From: Sphingomonas soli NBRC 100801
GTDB lineage: Bacteria; Pseudomonadota; Alphaproteobacteria; Sphingomonadales; Sphingomonadaceae
Direction of reading: 5' to 3'
Assembly: GCF_001591025.1 (NCBI RefSeq)
Contig: NZ_BCTZ01000003.1
Location: 186,001-250,000, forward strand
DNA: 64,000 nt
How positions within the stretch are numbered: the stretch's first letter is position 1; the number at the start of each line of letters is the position of its first letter. Below the pieces are notes generated by a model that saw nothing but the letters and a program-made list of their open reading frames with translations, was not told the origin of the DNA and searched no databases. Positions 26,779 through 36,629 of this stretch are shown here, in pieces. The position numbers and the translations under genes were made by a program.

Positions 26779-27439
26779 CGCACCCCAAATCCCCGACGAA
26801 GCCGAGACCCGCGCCCGCTGGGGCAATTTCGCATGGACTGCGGAAAATGCCGAGAAGGCGCGTGAAATCGCGAGCCGCTATCCGGAAAATCGTCGCCTTT
26901 CCTGCTCGATTCCGTTCCTCGATCTGGCCCAGCGTCAGGTGGGTGCGGAGACGAATACGCAGGGCTGGCTGCCGATCCCGGTGATCGAGTTTGTCGCGCG
27001 TGAAATCGGCGCGCCCTATATCCGCATCTTCGAGGTCGCGACCTTCTACACCATGTTCAACCTCGCGCCGGTCGGCCGCTATCATGTGCAGGTCTGCGGC
27101 ACCACGCCGTGCATGCTGCGCGGATCGGACGATGTGATGGCCGCGTGCAAGTCGCGCGGGCTGCACAAGGGTGGGACCACCGCTGACGGCATGTTCACGC
27201 TCACCGAAGTCGAGTGCCTGGGCAATTGCGCCTCGGCGCCGATGGTGCAGATCAACGACGATAATTACGAGGATCTGGATTTCGACCGCACGGTTGCGAT
27301 CCTCGATGCGCTGGCCAAGGGCGAGAAGCCCAAGGCGGGTTCGCAGGAGCCGGGCCGCCACACCGTTGAGGCATATGGCGGGCCGACCAATCTGACCGCG
27401 ATGGTTTCCGAAAACCATGATTTCCGGGGAGAATGGTGA
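26771..27439 (+). CDS. nuoE: NADH-quinone oxidoreductase subunit E
   Basis: 24-kDa subunit with the [2Fe-2S] cluster N1a. It has 222 residues. Ligands are in the thioredoxin-like domain: VCGTTPCMLRG and ECLGNCASAP. The upstream helical part has YPENRRLSCSIPFLDLAQ and FEVATFYTMFNLAPVG, typical of the family. ATG 26771. After the core, a tail (AYGGPTNLTAMVSENHDFRGEW) resembles other alphaproteobacterial NuoE proteins. Confidence 0.96.
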   Translation: MADAPQIPDEAETRARWGNFAWTAENAEKAREIASRYPENRRLSCSIPFLDLAQRQVGAETNTQGWLPIPVIEFVAREIGAPYIRIFEVATFYTMFNLAPVGRYHVQVCGTTPCMLRGSDDVMAACKSRGLHKGGTTADGMFTLTEVECLGNCASAPMVQINDDNYEDLDFDRTVAILDALAKGEKPKAGSQEPGRHTVEAYGGPTNLTAMVSENHDFRGEW

Positions 27440-27609
27440 TGGGCGACAACAAGAATCTGATCGTCACGATCCTTGCGATCATCGGCGGCATCGTCGTTCT
27501 CGGCTGGGTGCTGCGCGCGACCTTCGCGCTGCTGGGGCCGATTGTGCTGATCGGCATCGCGGTTCTGGTCTACATCATGTTCTTCAAGGATAAGGGAAGC
27601 AGCCGGTAA
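27439..27609 (+). CDS. 56-residue membrane protein between nuoE and nuoF
   Basis: ATG 27439 overlaps the nuoE stop (ATGA), and its TAA overlaps the nuoF ATG. The product is mostly hydrophobic: [20 protein letters not shown], then a [11 protein letters not shown] linker, then [16 protein letters not shown] and a basic end. This suggests two short helices. There is no known family match. The perfect overlaps at both ends and the codon usage like its neighbours support a real gene. Confidence 0.65.
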   Translation: MGDNKNLIVTILAIIGGIVVLGWVLRATFALLGPIVLIGIAVLVYIMFFKDKGSSR

Positions 27610-28913
27610 TGCTTGCCGATAAGGATCGCATCTTCACCAACGTCTATGGCTTCCAGCCGTGGAACCTGCCTGCTGCGCAGAAGCGCGGCGATTGGGATGC
27701 GACGAAGAATCTGATGGCCATCGGCCAGGACGCGATCATCGACAAGATCAAGGCGTCCGGTCTGCGCGGTCGTGGCGGGGCAGGGTTCCCCACCGGCATG
27801 AAGTGGAGCTTCATGCCCAAGGAGCCGCGTGCCGATCGTCCGAATTTCCTCGTCATCAACGCCGACGAATCCGAGCCTGGTTCGTGCAAGGATCGCGAGA
27901 TCATCCGCCACGATCCGCACAAGCTGATCGAAGGCGCGCTGATCGCCGGCTATGCGATGCGCGCGCGCGCCGCGTACATCTACATTCGCGGCGAATATAT
28001 CCGCGAGGCCGAAGTGCTCTTCGCGGCGGTCAAGGAAGCCTATGCGGCTGGCCTGATCGGCAAGAACGCATCCAAGTCGGGCTATGATTTCGACGTCTTC
28101 GTCCATCGCGGCGCGGGCGCCTATATCTGCGGCGAAGAGACCGCGATGCTCGAAAGCCTGGAGGGCAAGAAGGGCCAGCCGCGCCTTAAGCCGCCCTTCC
28201 CGGCGGGCGCGGGGCTCTATGGCTGCCCGACCACGGTGAACAACGTGGAGTCGATTGCGGTCGTCCCGACGATCCTGCGCCGAGGGCCCGAATGGTTCGC
28301 GTCGTTCGGCAACGAAGGAAACAAGGGCACCAAGCTCTTCCAGATCAGCGGCCATGTGAACAAGCCGGTGGTGGTCGAAGAGGCCATGTCGATCTCGTTC
28401 CGCGAGCTGATCGAGAAGCATTGCGGCGGCATTCGCGGCGGCTGGGACAATCTGCTGGCGGTGATTCCGGGCGGCTCCTCGGTGCCTCTGGTTCCCGCCG
28501 AGCAGATCATGGACTGCCCGATGGACTTTGACGGCCTCAAGGCTGTCGGCTCCGGGCTCGGCACCGCTGCCGTGATCGTCATGGACAAGTCCACCGACAT
28601 CGTCCGCGCAATCTCGCGCCTCTCTTACTTCTACAAGCATGAGAGCTGCGGCCAGTGCACGCCGTGCCGCGAAGGTACCGGCTGGATGTGGCGCGTCATG
28701 GAGCGCATGCGCACCGGCGACGCCGATATCAGCGAAATCGATACCCTCTATCAGGTGACCAAGCAGGTCGAGGGCCACACCATCTGCGCGCTCGGCGACG
28801 CGGCGGCATGGCCGATCCAGGGCCTGATCAAGCACTTCCGCCCGGAAATGGAGCGTCGCATCGTCGAGCGTAACGGATCCGGCGAGGCCCCCATGATGGA
28901 GGCTGCGGAATGA
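27609..28913 (+). CDS. nuoF: NADH-quinone oxidoreductase subunit F
   Basis: NADH-oxidising 51-kDa subunit carrying FMN and [4Fe-4S] N3. It has 434 residues. Visible are the FMN/NADH site [51 protein letters not shown], and the cluster loop [15 protein letters not shown] with the fourth cysteine in HTICALGD. It starts directly on the stop of the small membrane protein gene. Confidence 0.97.
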   Translation: MLADKDRIFTNVYGFQPWNLPAAQKRGDWDATKNLMAIGQDAIIDKIKASGLRGRGGAGFPTGMKWSFMPKEPRADRPNFLVINADESEPGSCKDREIIRHDPHKLIEGALIAGYAMRARAAYIYIRGEYIREAEVLFAAVKEAYAAGLIGKNASKSGYDFDVFVHRGAGAYICGEETAMLESLEGKKGQPRLKPPFPAGAGLYGCPTTVNNVESIAVVPTILRRGPEWFASFGNEGNKGTKLFQISGHVNKPVVVEEAMSISFRELIEKHCGGIRGGWDNLLAVIPGGSSVPLVPAEQIMDCPMDFDGLKAVGSGLGTAAVIVMDKSTDIVRAISRLSYFYKHESCGQCTPCREGTGWMWRVMERMRTGDADISEIDTLYQVTKQVEGHTICALGDAAAWPIQGLIKHFRPEMERRIVERNGSGEAPMMEAAE

Positions 28914-28939
28914 CGGAAGGTAAGCGAGGGAGGATGTAT

Positions 28940-29662
28940 ATGAACTACCGAGCTATGATGACGGCCGCGGCTGCGGTGGCCTGCTTTTCGGGCACCCAGG
29001 CTTTCGCCCAGGCGCAGGGCGCGCCGAACACGAACGTGAATCTCGCGGGCGGCCCCAGCAGCCGCAACAGCATGACCGATCTCGAGCGGCGCATGAACCT
29101 CGACAAGATGTTCGAGGATCCCGCCTCCGCGGCGCAGGCCTATGACAGCTCGCGCCTGATCGCGCAGTGCGTGGTCAAGCTGAGCGGCGACAAGGCCGGC
29201 GCACTGCTCGGCGGGCCGGGCACCAGCGATCCGCGCTTCAGCAAGCTCAGCAACGCGATGACCGGCCGCTACACGTCGTGCCTGCGCGGCGCGAGCGCGA
29301 AGAGCCTGTCGCCCGCGCTGCTGACCTCGGCGATCGCCGAAAACCTGGTCGAGCGCGACACCAGTGCCGTTCCGGACCGCGCGATGACGCTGGACACCAC
29401 CAAGGCTGCCGCGTTCCACGGCGATCTGGCGGGGCCGGTCACGATCGTGAACATCGCGCGCTGCACCGTCACATATTCGCCGGGCCTGGCGCGCAAGGTG
29501 CTCGCCACCGATGCGGGCTCGCCCGAAGAGACGGCGGCGCTCGGCGCGCTGTATGCCGGCACGCCGGAATGCGGCATGGCCACGGTGCCGACCAGCATCG
29601 GTCCGGTGTTCCAGCGCTCGGCGATCGCCGATGCGCTCTACGCCTGGAGCCAGCAGAAGTGA
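28940..29662 (+). CDS. Exported protein of unknown function inserted between nuoF and nuoG
   Basis: The protein has 240 residues from ATG 28940, chosen because GAGGGAGG sits 6 bases upstream; ATG 28934 and 28910 are alternatives. A signal peptide (MNYRAMMTAAAAVACFSGTQAFA) implies a periplasmic product. The mature part is helix-rich with four cysteines (AQCVVKL, TSCLRG, ARCTVTYSP, PECGM) that could form disulfides. No family is recognised. The gene overlaps nuoF only through the alternative upstream start. Complex I has no known periplasmic soluble subunit, so it may simply share the transcript. Confidence 0.65.
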   Translation: MNYRAMMTAAAAVACFSGTQAFAQAQGAPNTNVNLAGGPSSRNSMTDLERRMNLDKMFEDPASAAQAYDSSRLIAQCVVKLSGDKAGALLGGPGTSDPRFSKLSNAMTGRYTSCLRGASAKSLSPALLTSAIAENLVERDTSAVPDRAMTLDTTKAAAFHGDLAGPVTIVNIARCTVTYSPGLARKVLATDAGSPEETAALGALYAGTPECGMATVPTSIGPVFQRSAIADALYAWSQQK

Positions 29663-29727
29663 GAAACGGGGGAGGCGGCGGCAAGCCGCCTCCCAGCCGT
29701 GAAAACGGCGAACAAGGACCGAATTGA

Positions 29728-31728
29728 ATGCCGAAGTTGACGGTGGACGGAATTGAAGTGGAGGTGCCCGCCGGTGCCACCGTGCTCCAGGCCTGTGAGG
29801 CTGCGGGCAAGGAGATTCCGCGTTTCTGCTATCACGAACGGCTGAGCATCGCCGGCAACTGCCGCATGTGCCTGGTCGAAGTGAAGCCGGGGCCGCCCAA
29901 GCCCCAGGCTTCGTGCGCCCTGCCTGCGGGCGACGGCCAGGAAATCCGCACCGACAGCCCGATGGTGAAGGCCGCGCGCGAAGGCGTGATGGAATTCCTG
30001 CTGATCAATCACCCACTCGATTGCCCGATCTGCGATCAGGGCGGCGAGTGCGACCTGCAGGACCAGTCGGTCGCTTACGGCAAGGGCCATTCGCGCTACA
30101 CCGAGAACAAGCGCGCGGTGACCGAAAAATATATGGGTCCGATCATCAAGACGATCATGACCCGCTGTATCCAGTGCACCCGCTGCGTGCGCTTCGGCGA
30201 AGAAGTCGCGGGCGTGGAGGATATCGGCGCGATCTATCGCGGCGAGAACATGCAGATCACGACCTATCTGGAAAAGGCGTTCAAGAGCGAGCTTTCGGGC
30301 AACACCGTCGATCTCTGCCCGGTCGGCGCGCTGACGCATAAGCCGGTGGCGTTCGAATACCGCCCCTGGGAATTGCGCAAGCATCTCTCGATCGACGTGA
30401 TGGACGCGGTCGGCACCAACATCCGCCTCGACAGCCGCGGCCGCCAGGTGATGCGCGTGCTTCCGCGGATCAACGAAGACGTGAACGAGGAATGGGCGCA
30501 CGACAAGACGCGCTACCATGTCGACGCGCTGGTCCGCCGCCGTCTCGACAAGCCGTTCGTCCGCGTGAAGGGCAAGCTGGTCGAGGCAAGCTGGGACGAA
30601 GCGTTCGATGCCGTCGCCAAGGCCGCGAAAAAGGCCAGATCGAGCGTCGCCGCAATTGCTGGCGATCTGCTCGACTGCGAGACCATGTTCGCCGCGAAGA
30701 AGCTGGTCCAGTCGCTCGGCTCGAACCTGCTCGAAGGCCGCCAGACTGGCATGGCGTATGACGTGACCAACCTCGGTTCGGTGGCGTTCAACACGACGAT
30801 CGCCGAGATTGAGAACGCCGATGCGATCCTGCTCGTCGGCACCAATCTCCGCTGGGAAGCGCCGCTGATCAACACGCGCGTGCGCAAGGCGATCAAGAAG
30901 GGCGCTAAGGTCTTCGCGATCGGCCCCGAGATTGACCTGACCTACAAGGTTCAGTGGCTAGGCAACGATCTCGGCCTGCTCGGCAAGATGCCTTCCGAAG
31001 TTTCGGAAGTGATCGAGGCGGCCAAGGCACCGGTGCTCATCCTTGGTCCGGGCGCGCTCAAGGACGGGCACGGCCCGGCTCTGGCGGTCGCGGGCAGCTT
31101 CATGCGCGACGGATGGAACGGCTTCAACGTCGTCCACACGGCCGCCGCGCGGATGGGCGGGTTGATGCTCGGCTATGCGCAAAAGGGCGGCATCGCGGAC
31201 GTGATCACGGCGGATCCGAAGCTCACTTTCTTCCTGGGCGCCGACGAAGTCGATTTCTCGGCCTTCGCCGGCAGCTTCAAGGTCTATATCGGCCATCACG
31301 GCGACAAGGGCGCGCATCACGCCGATGTGATCCTGCCCGCCGCCGCTTATTCGGAGAAGCCGGGCACCTATGTGAACCTCGAAGGCCGCGTCCAGCGCGC
31401 TGATCGCGCGGTGTTCGCCCCCGGCGACGCGCGTGAGGACTGGACGATCCTGCGCGCGCTTTCGGACAAGTTGGGCAAGGCGCTGCTGTTCGACAGCTTC
31501 GAGCAGCTTCGCGCCGCGATGGCTGCCGAGGTGCCCGAACTGGGGCAGGAGGGTCTTGTCCGCTACGCATGGGCGCCGCCCAAGCTGCCTGCGAAGGCGA
31601 AGGGCCCGGTCAATTATCCGATCGCGGATTTCTACCTCACCAACGCCATTTGCCGCGCGTCGGAGACGATGCAGCGCTGCTCGGCCGAACTCGTCCATGG
31701 CGAGGAATTTGCGGAGGCGGCGGAATGA
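29728..31728 (+). CDS. nuoG: NADH-quinone oxidoreductase subunit G
   Basis: 75-kDa Fe-S subunit of the peripheral arm, 666 residues. The N-terminal [2Fe-2S] domain (CYHERLSIAGNCRMCLVEV), the His/Cys loop NHPLDCPICDQGGECDLQD and the 4Fe-4S loop TRCIQCTRCVRF are intact. The C-terminal part is the degenerate molybdopterin-oxidoreductase-like domain. A REP element follows immediately before nuoH. Confidence 0.97.
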   Translation: MPKLTVDGIEVEVPAGATVLQACEAAGKEIPRFCYHERLSIAGNCRMCLVEVKPGPPKPQASCALPAGDGQEIRTDSPMVKAAREGVMEFLLINHPLDCPICDQGGECDLQDQSVAYGKGHSRYTENKRAVTEKYMGPIIKTIMTRCIQCTRCVRFGEEVAGVEDIGAIYRGENMQITTYLEKAFKSELSGNTVDLCPVGALTHKPVAFEYRPWELRKHLSIDVMDAVGTNIRLDSRGRQVMRVLPRINEDVNEEWAHDKTRYHVDALVRRRLDKPFVRVKGKLVEASWDEAFDAVAKAAKKARSSVAAIAGDLLDCETMFAAKKLVQSLGSNLLEGRQTGMAYDVTNLGSVAFNTTIAEIENADAILLVGTNLRWEAPLINTRVRKAIKKGAKVFAIGPEIDLTYKVQWLGNDLGLLGKMPSEVSEVIEAAKAPVLILGPGALKDGHGPALAVAGSFMRDGWNGFNVVHTAAARMGGLMLGYAQKGGIADVITADPKLTFFLGADEVDFSAFAGSFKVYIGHHGDKGAHHADVILPAAAYSEKPGTYVNLEGRVQRADRAVFAPGDAREDWTILRALSDKLGKALLFDSFEQLRAAMAAEVPELGQEGLVRYAWAPPKLPAKAKGPVNYPIADFYLTNAICRASETMQRCSAELVHGEEFAEAAE

Positions 31729-31741
31729 GCGGGCCCGTTTT

Positions 31742-31823
31742 CGTCATCCCGGCGAAAGCCGGGATCGCGTGCCGCGAGGGTACGCTCCGCAACACTGAGA
31801 CCCCGGCTTCTGCCGGGGTGACG
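31742..31823. repeat. REP-type two-hairpin element between nuoG and nuoH
   Basis: The element starts CGTCAT, then hairpin ATCCCGGC-GAAA-GCCGGGAT, a spacer, then hairpin ACCCCGGC-TTCT-GCCGGGGT, ending GTGACG. The two palindromes are inverted relative to each other, the REP doublet arrangement. It fills most of the gap between the nuoG stop (31728) and nuoH (31835) and is closely related to the copies at 14653 and 34470. Confidence 0.9.
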
Positions 31824-31834
31824 AGTATTTCCGC

Positions 31835-32890
31835 ATGACCGCTTTCTTCCAGAACACCATCGGCCTGCCTTATGGCTGGGCCTGGTTCGTCGCCACGATC
31901 GTCGGAATCCTGGTCATCGCGCTGCCGCTTATGCTGGCGGTGGCGATGATCATCTATGCCGATCGCAAGATCTGGGCGGCAATGGCGCTGCGCCGCGGCC
32001 CGAACGTCGTCGGCCCGCTCGGGCTGCTCCAGTCCTTCGCGGACGGGCTCAAGGTCTTCCTGCAGGAAACCATCATCCCGTCGAGCGCGAACAAGGGACT
32101 GTTCCTGCTCGCGCCGATCATCACCTTCACGGTCGCGCTGATCGTCTGGGCGGTGATCCCGTTCCAGGCGGGCGTGGTGCTGTCGAACATCAATGTCGGC
32201 CTGCTCTACATTCTCGCGGCATCGTCCCTGGGCGTGTACGGCATCATCCTCGCCGGCTGGTCGTCCAACTCGAAATACCCGTTCTATTCGGCGATCCGCG
32301 CAGCGGCGCAGATGGTGTCGTACGAAGTTTCGATCGGCTTCGTGCTGATCTCGGTGATCCTGTGGGCGGGCACGTTCAATCTGTCGGGCATCGTCGAAGC
32401 GCAGCAGGGCCATGTGCTCGGCTTCCTCAACGGCTTCGGGTTCAACCCGCTTTTGTTCCCGCTGGCCGTGGTGTTCCTGATTTCGGCGCTGGCGGAAACG
32501 GCGCGCGCACCGTTCGATCTTACCGAAGCGGAGTCGGAGCTCGTCGCCGGCTATCAGACCGAATATTCGTCGATGGCCTTCGCGCTCTACTGGCTCGGCG
32601 AATATGCCAACGTGATCCTGATGTGCACGCTCAACGCCGTGCTCTTCTGGGGCGGTTACCTGCCACCGGTCGATTGGGCGCCGCTGTACATGGTGCCGGG
32701 CATCCTCTGGCTCTTCGCCAAGATCCTGTTCTTCTTCTTCATCTTCAGCTGGGTGAAGGCGACGGTCCCGCGCTATCGCTATGACCAGCTGATGCGGCTG
32801 GGCTGGAAGATCTTCCTGCCGCTGTCGCTGATCTTCGTGTTTCTCGTTTCCGGCTGGCTGATGTTCCAGCGCGTAGGATTGCCCGCATGA
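31835..32890 (+). CDS. nuoH: NADH-quinone oxidoreductase subunit H
   Basis: Membrane subunit next to the quinone cavity, 351 residues with about eight helices. Signatures are [20 protein letters not shown] with [14 protein letters not shown], and the long acidic loop [23 protein letters not shown], which is critical for coupling. It starts 12 bp after the REP element; its stop overlaps nuoI by 4 bp. Confidence 0.97.
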   Translation: MTAFFQNTIGLPYGWAWFVATIVGILVIALPLMLAVAMIIYADRKIWAAMALRRGPNVVGPLGLLQSFADGLKVFLQETIIPSSANKGLFLLAPIITFTVALIVWAVIPFQAGVVLSNINVGLLYILAASSLGVYGIILAGWSSNSKYPFYSAIRAAAQMVSYEVSIGFVLISVILWAGTFNLSGIVEAQQGHVLGFLNGFGFNPLLFPLAVVFLISALAETARAPFDLTEAESELVAGYQTEYSSMAFALYWLGEYANVILMCTLNAVLFWGGYLPPVDWAPLYMVPGILWLFAKILFFFFIFSWVKATVPRYRYDQLMRLGWKIFLPLSLIFVFLVSGWLMFQRVGLPA

Positions 32891-33372
32891 GCGTTGCCCA
32901 ACTCGTCCGTTCCTTCACGCTCTGGGAGTTTGTGAAGGCGCACGCTTTGACCTTGAAGTACTTCTTCAAGCCCAAGGCGACGATCAACTATCCGTACGAG
33001 AAGAACCCGATCTCGCCTCGCTTCCGCGGTGAGCATGCACTGCGTCGCTATGCCAATGGCGAAGAGCGCTGCATCGCGTGCAAGCTGTGCGAAGCGGTGT
33101 GCCCGGCGCTGGCGATCACGATCGAGGCTGAGCCGCGTGACGACGGCAGCCGCCGCACGACGCGCTACGATATCGACATGACCAAGTGCATCTATTGTGG
33201 GCTCTGCCAGGAGGCGTGCCCCGTCGATGCGATCGTCGAAGGCCCGAACTTCGAATTCTCGACCGAAACGCGTGAGGAGCTGATCTACAACAAGGATAAG
33301 CTGCTCGCGAACGGCGACCGCTGGGAGCGCGCAATCGCCGCGAACCTTGCCGCCGATGCACCGTACCGTTAA
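32887..33372 (+). CDS. nuoI: NADH-quinone oxidoreductase subunit I
   Basis: Ferredoxin-like subunit with [4Fe-4S] clusters N6a and N6b. It has 161 residues. Both CxxCxxCxxxCP motifs are intact: [16 protein letters not shown] and [16 protein letters not shown]. The N-terminal amphipathic helix and [17 protein letters not shown] are typical. It is coupled to nuoH by ATGA. A repeat element follows. Confidence 0.97.
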   Translation: MSVAQLVRSFTLWEFVKAHALTLKYFFKPKATINYPYEKNPISPRFRGEHALRRYANGEERCIACKLCEAVCPALAITIEAEPRDDGSRRTTRYDIDMTKCIYCGLCQEACPVDAIVEGPNFEFSTETREELIYNKDKLLANGDRWERAIAANLAADAPYR

Positions 33373-33432
33373 GCGCGCGAGCCAACAGTGGGACCGCAGA
33401 TGAATTACGCTCTTTCCGCAAAGGTGGGCTCA

Positions 33433-33524
33433 CCCTCACCCTTCCGGCGCTTCGCGCCTCCCTCCCTCTCCCATTGGGAGAGGGAAGGGGCCCGCTCGCC
33501 GAAGGCGAGTGGGAAGGGTGAGGG
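33433..33524. repeat. Composite palindromic element between nuoI and nuoJ
   Basis: This is a different family from the CCCGGCGAAAGCCGGG REPs. Outer 13-base arms CCCTCACCCTTCC (33433-33445) and GGAAGGGTGAGGG (33512-33524) enclose inner hairpins GGCGC-TTC-GCGCC, CCCTCTCCC-ATT-GGGAGAGGG (33464-33484) and CTCGCC-GAA-GGCGAG. The RNA would fold into a multi-stem structure inside the nuo message. The 33373-33432 and 33525-33539 flanks show no gene. Confidence 0.85.
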
Positions 33525-33539
33525 CGTGGGAGTGGCTTT

Positions 33540-34151
33540 GTGATCCAGATCCTCGCCTTTTATCTCTTCGCCGCAGTCGTGGTCGCGTCCGCCGCGATGA
33601 CGATCCTCGCGCGCAATCCCGTGCATTCGGTGCTCTGGCTGATCCTCGCTTTCTTCAACGCCGCCGGGCTGATGGTGATCGCGGGTGCCGAGTTCATCGC
33701 GATGCTGCTCGTCATCGTCTATGTCGGCGCGGTCGCGGTGCTCTTCCTGTTCGTCGTGATGATGCTCAACATCGATTTCGCCGAGCTGCGCGCGGGCGTG
33801 ATGCGCTATGCCGCGATCGGCGTGGCGCTGGCCGTCGCGCTGGCGGCAGAAATCGTGATCGCTGTCGGCGCCTGGAGCGCGGGCGGGCTCGAGCTGGGCC
33901 GCCGCATCGCCCCGATCGATGAGAGCGTGCCCAATATCGAGGCTGTCGGCCAGCTGCTCTACACGCGCTATCTGTTCGTGTTCGAAGCCGCCGGGCTGGT
34001 GCTGCTCGTCGCGATGATCGGTGCGATCGTGCTGACGCATCGCCAGCGCAGCGATGTGCGCCCGCAGAACATCAGCCGCCAGATCAACCGTCGTTCGAAG
34101 GACGCAACCCGCAACATGAATCCGGCAGTCGGGCAGGGGGTCGAGCTGTGA
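33540..34151 (+). CDS. nuoJ: NADH-quinone oxidoreductase subunit J
   Basis: Membrane subunit homologous to mitochondrial ND6, 203 residues from GTG 33540. Five helices are apparent, with the conserved [19 protein letters not shown] and [23 protein letters not shown] (the pi-bulge helix involved in the active/deactive transition). An additional basic tail ([15 protein letters not shown]) extends past the last helix. It overlaps nuoK by 4 bp. Confidence 0.96.
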   Translation: MIQILAFYLFAAVVVASAAMTILARNPVHSVLWLILAFFNAAGLMVIAGAEFIAMLLVIVYVGAVAVLFLFVVMMLNIDFAELRAGVMRYAAIGVALAVALAAEIVIAVGAWSAGGLELGRRIAPIDESVPNIEAVGQLLYTRYLFVFEAAGLVLLVAMIGAIVLTHRQRSDVRPQNISRQINRRSKDATRNMNPAVGQGVEL

Positions 34152-34453
34152 TCGGCGTCACGCATTATCTGGTCGTCTCGGCGATCCTGTTCACGCTGGG
34201 GGTGCTCGGCATCTTCATGAACCGCAAGAACCTCATCGTCATCCTGATGGCGATCGAGCTGATCCTGCTGAGCGTGAACCTGAACCTCGTCGCGTTCTCG
34301 GCTGCGCTGGGCGATCTCGTCGGCCAGGTCTTCGCGATGTTCGTGCTGACCGTCGCAGCTGGTGAAGCGGCGATCGGTCTCGCCATCCTCGTCATCTATT
34401 TCCGCGGCCGCGGCACGATCTCGGTCGACGACGTCAATCGGATGAAGGGCTAA
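34148..34453 (+). CDS. nuoK: NADH-quinone oxidoreductase subunit K
   Basis: Small membrane subunit (ND4L), 101 residues and three helices from GTG 34148. The conserved [20 protein letters not shown] contains the helix-2 glutamate, and [13 protein letters not shown] the second one, both important for proton transfer. It is followed by a REP element. Confidence 0.97.
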   Translation: MIGVTHYLVVSAILFTLGVLGIFMNRKNLIVILMAIELILLSVNLNLVAFSAALGDLVGQVFAMFVLTVAAGEAAIGLAILVIYFRGRGTISVDDVNRMKG

Positions 34454-34469
34454 TGCCTGTGCCTAACTT

Positions 34470-34551
34470 CGTCATCCCGGCGAAAGTCGGGATCTTGTGC
34501 GGCTCCTGCCTCGGGCATTCGCCTGAGACCCCGGCCTTTGCCGGGGTGACG
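34470..34551. repeat. REP-type two-hairpin element between nuoK and nuoL
   Basis: CGTCAT at 34470, then ATCCCGGC-GAAA-GTCGGGAT (one mismatch), a spacer, then ACCCCGGC-CTTT-GCCGGGGT and the terminal GTGACG. It is the same length and arrangement as the copy at 31742-31823. Its last base begins the GGGAG that acts as the ribosome-binding site of nuoL. Confidence 0.9.
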
Positions 34552-34562
34552 GGAGCGTGCTG

Positions 34563-36629
34563 ATGTCGCCGATCCTCTTCATCGTATTCCTGCCGCTTCT
34601 GGCAGCGATCGTCGCCGGCTTCGCGAACAAGACGTTCGGAGCCACGCTTCCCAAGGTCGTGACCACTGGATCGCTGTTCATCGCGTGCGCGCTGAGCTGG
34701 CCGATCTTCATCAGCTATCTTTCGGGCACTGCCGAGCCGACCGTGGTTCCGGTGCTGCACTGGATGACCAGCGGTTCGTTCAGCGCCGATTGGTCGCTTC
34801 GGGTCGACAGCCTCACCGCGGTGATGCTCGTCGTGGTCACCAGCGTCTCGGCGCTCGTCCACCTCTATAGCTGGGGCTATATGAGCGAGGAGCCGGATCA
34901 GCCGCGCTTCTTCGCCTATCTGTCGCTCTTCACCTTCGCGATGCTGATGCTCGTGACGGCCGACAATCTGATCCAGATGTTCTTCGGCTGGGAAGGCGTC
35001 GGCCTCGCATCCTACCTCCTGATCGGCTTCTGGTTCCGCAAGCCTTCGGCCAATGCCGCCGCGATCAAGGCGTTCGTGGTCAACCGCGTCGGCGATCTGG
35101 GCTTCATGCTCGGCATCTTCGGCACGTTCCTGGTGTTCGGCACCGTCTCGATCTCCGAGATCCTGGCGGCGGTGCCCAACATGCATGGCTCGACCATCGG
35201 CTTCCTGTGGTTCCGCGCGGATACGATCACCGTGCTCTGCCTGCTGCTGTTCGTCGGCGCGATGGGCAAGTCGGCGCAGCTCGGCCTGCACACCTGGTTG
35301 CCGGACGCGATGGAAGGCCCGACCCCGGTGTCGGCGCTGATCCACGCGGCAACGATGGTCACCGCGGGCGTGTTCATGGTTTGCCGCATGTCGCCGATGT
35401 TTGAAGCAAGCCCGGTTGCACTGGGCGTGGTCACCTTTGTCGGCGCGGCGACATGTCTGTTCGCGGCCACGGTCGGCCTGGTGCAGACCGACATCAAGCG
35501 CGTGATCGCTTATTCGACCTGCTCGCAGCTCGGCTACATGTTCTTTGCGGCCGGCGTCGGCGCTTATGGCGCGGCGATGTTCCATCTGTTCACGCACGCC
35601 TTCTTCAAGGCGTTGCTGTTCCTCGGTGCCGGCTCGGTGATCCATGCGATGCACCATGAGCAGGACATGCGCTATTATGGCGGCCTGCGTAAGAAGATCC
35701 CGGTAACCTTCTGGGCGATGATGATGGGCACGCTCGCCATCACCGGCGTGGGTATCCCGGCGGTGTTCGGAAACCACACGCCGATGGGCTTTGCCGGCTT
35801 CCACTCGAAGGATGCCATCATCGAAGCGGCCTTTGCGGCTGGTTCCTACGGCGCCTTCTGGGTCGGCGTTTTCGTTGCGCTGCTCACCAGCTTCTATTCG
35901 TGGCGCGTCGTTTTCCTGACGTTCTACGGCAAGCCGCGCTGGGCGGGCTCGGAGCATATCCAGCACGCAGCGCATGATGCGCACGGCCATGACGATCATG
36001 CGCATGCAGCGCATGGCCATGACGATCACGCACACGGCCATGGCCATGCGGGGGATGACGGCACTGCCGGCTATCACCCGCATGAGAGCCCGGCGGTGAT
36101 GCTGGTCCCGCTCGTGCTGCTGTCGGTAGGTGCGGTGCTTGCCGGTTTCGTCTTCTATGGCTTCTTCATCGAAGCGGACACGGGCGCGGCCTTCTGGAAG
36201 GGCGCGATCGCATTCAACGAGCATCTGATGCACGAAATGCACAATGTGCCGACCTGGGTGAAGCTGAGCGCGACCTTCGCGATGCTCGGTGGCCTGGTCA
36301 CGGGATGGTATGCGTATGTGCGCAATCCAGGCTTCCCGGCGCAGTGCGCGGAGCAGTTCCACGTTCTCTACAAGTTCCTGCTCAACAAGTGGTATTTCGA
36401 CGAGCTCTATAACTTCCTGTTCGTGCGGCCCGCATTCGCAATCGGCCGGCTGTTCTGGAAGGCGGGCGACGAGGGGACCATCGATCGGTTCGGGCCTAAC
36501 GGCATCGCGCGGCTTATCCAGTTCGGCGGCGTCGGCACGGCGAAACTGCAATCGGGATATCTATACACTTATGCGTTCATCATGCTGATCGGTCTTACCG
36601 CAGCTCTCACTTGGGTGATTGCAGGATGA
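34563..36629 (+). CDS. nuoL: NADH-quinone oxidoreductase subunit L, with His-rich loop
   Basis: Largest antiporter-like proton-pumping subunit (ND5), 688 residues. ATG 34563 has GGGAG at 34551-34555, 7 bases upstream. The core motifs [55 protein letters not shown] and [12 protein letters not shown] are present. Near residues 462-505 a hydrophilic loop is extremely rich in histidine ([20 protein letters not shown] and onward). It is not part of the E. coli-type subunit and could bind metal. Its stop overlaps nuoM (ATGA). Confidence 0.97.
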   Translation: MSPILFIVFLPLLAAIVAGFANKTFGATLPKVVTTGSLFIACALSWPIFISYLSGTAEPTVVPVLHWMTSGSFSADWSLRVDSLTAVMLVVVTSVSALVHLYSWGYMSEEPDQPRFFAYLSLFTFAMLMLVTADNLIQMFFGWEGVGLASYLLIGFWFRKPSANAAAIKAFVVNRVGDLGFMLGIFGTFLVFGTVSISEILAAVPNMHGSTIGFLWFRADTITVLCLLLFVGAMGKSAQLGLHTWLPDAMEGPTPVSALIHAATMVTAGVFMVCRMSPMFEASPVALGVVTFVGAATCLFAATVGLVQTDIKRVIAYSTCSQLGYMFFAAGVGAYGAAMFHLFTHAFFKALLFLGAGSVIHAMHHEQDMRYYGGLRKKIPVTFWAMMMGTLAITGVGIPAVFGNHTPMGFAGFHSKDAIIEAAFAAGSYGAFWVGVFVALLTSFYSWRVVFLTFYGKPRWAGSEHIQHAAHDAHGHDDHAHAAHGHDDHAHGHGHAGDDGTAGYHPHESPAVMLVPLVLLSVGAVLAGFVFYGFFIEADTGAAFWKGAIAFNEHLMHEMHNVPTWVKLSATFAMLGGLVTGWYAYVRNPGFPAQCAEQFHVLYKFLLNKWYFDELYNFLFVRPAFAIGRLFWKAGDEGTIDRFGPNGIARLIQFGGVGTAKLQSGYLYTYAFIMLIGLTAALTWVIAG

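Noticed and set aside
34434..36551. 705-codon open frame opposite nuoL, very rich in His, Arg, Asp and Glu
   Set aside because: Shadow of nuoL. The composition mirrors the complement of hydrophobic codons, and no start or ribosome-binding site is convincing.
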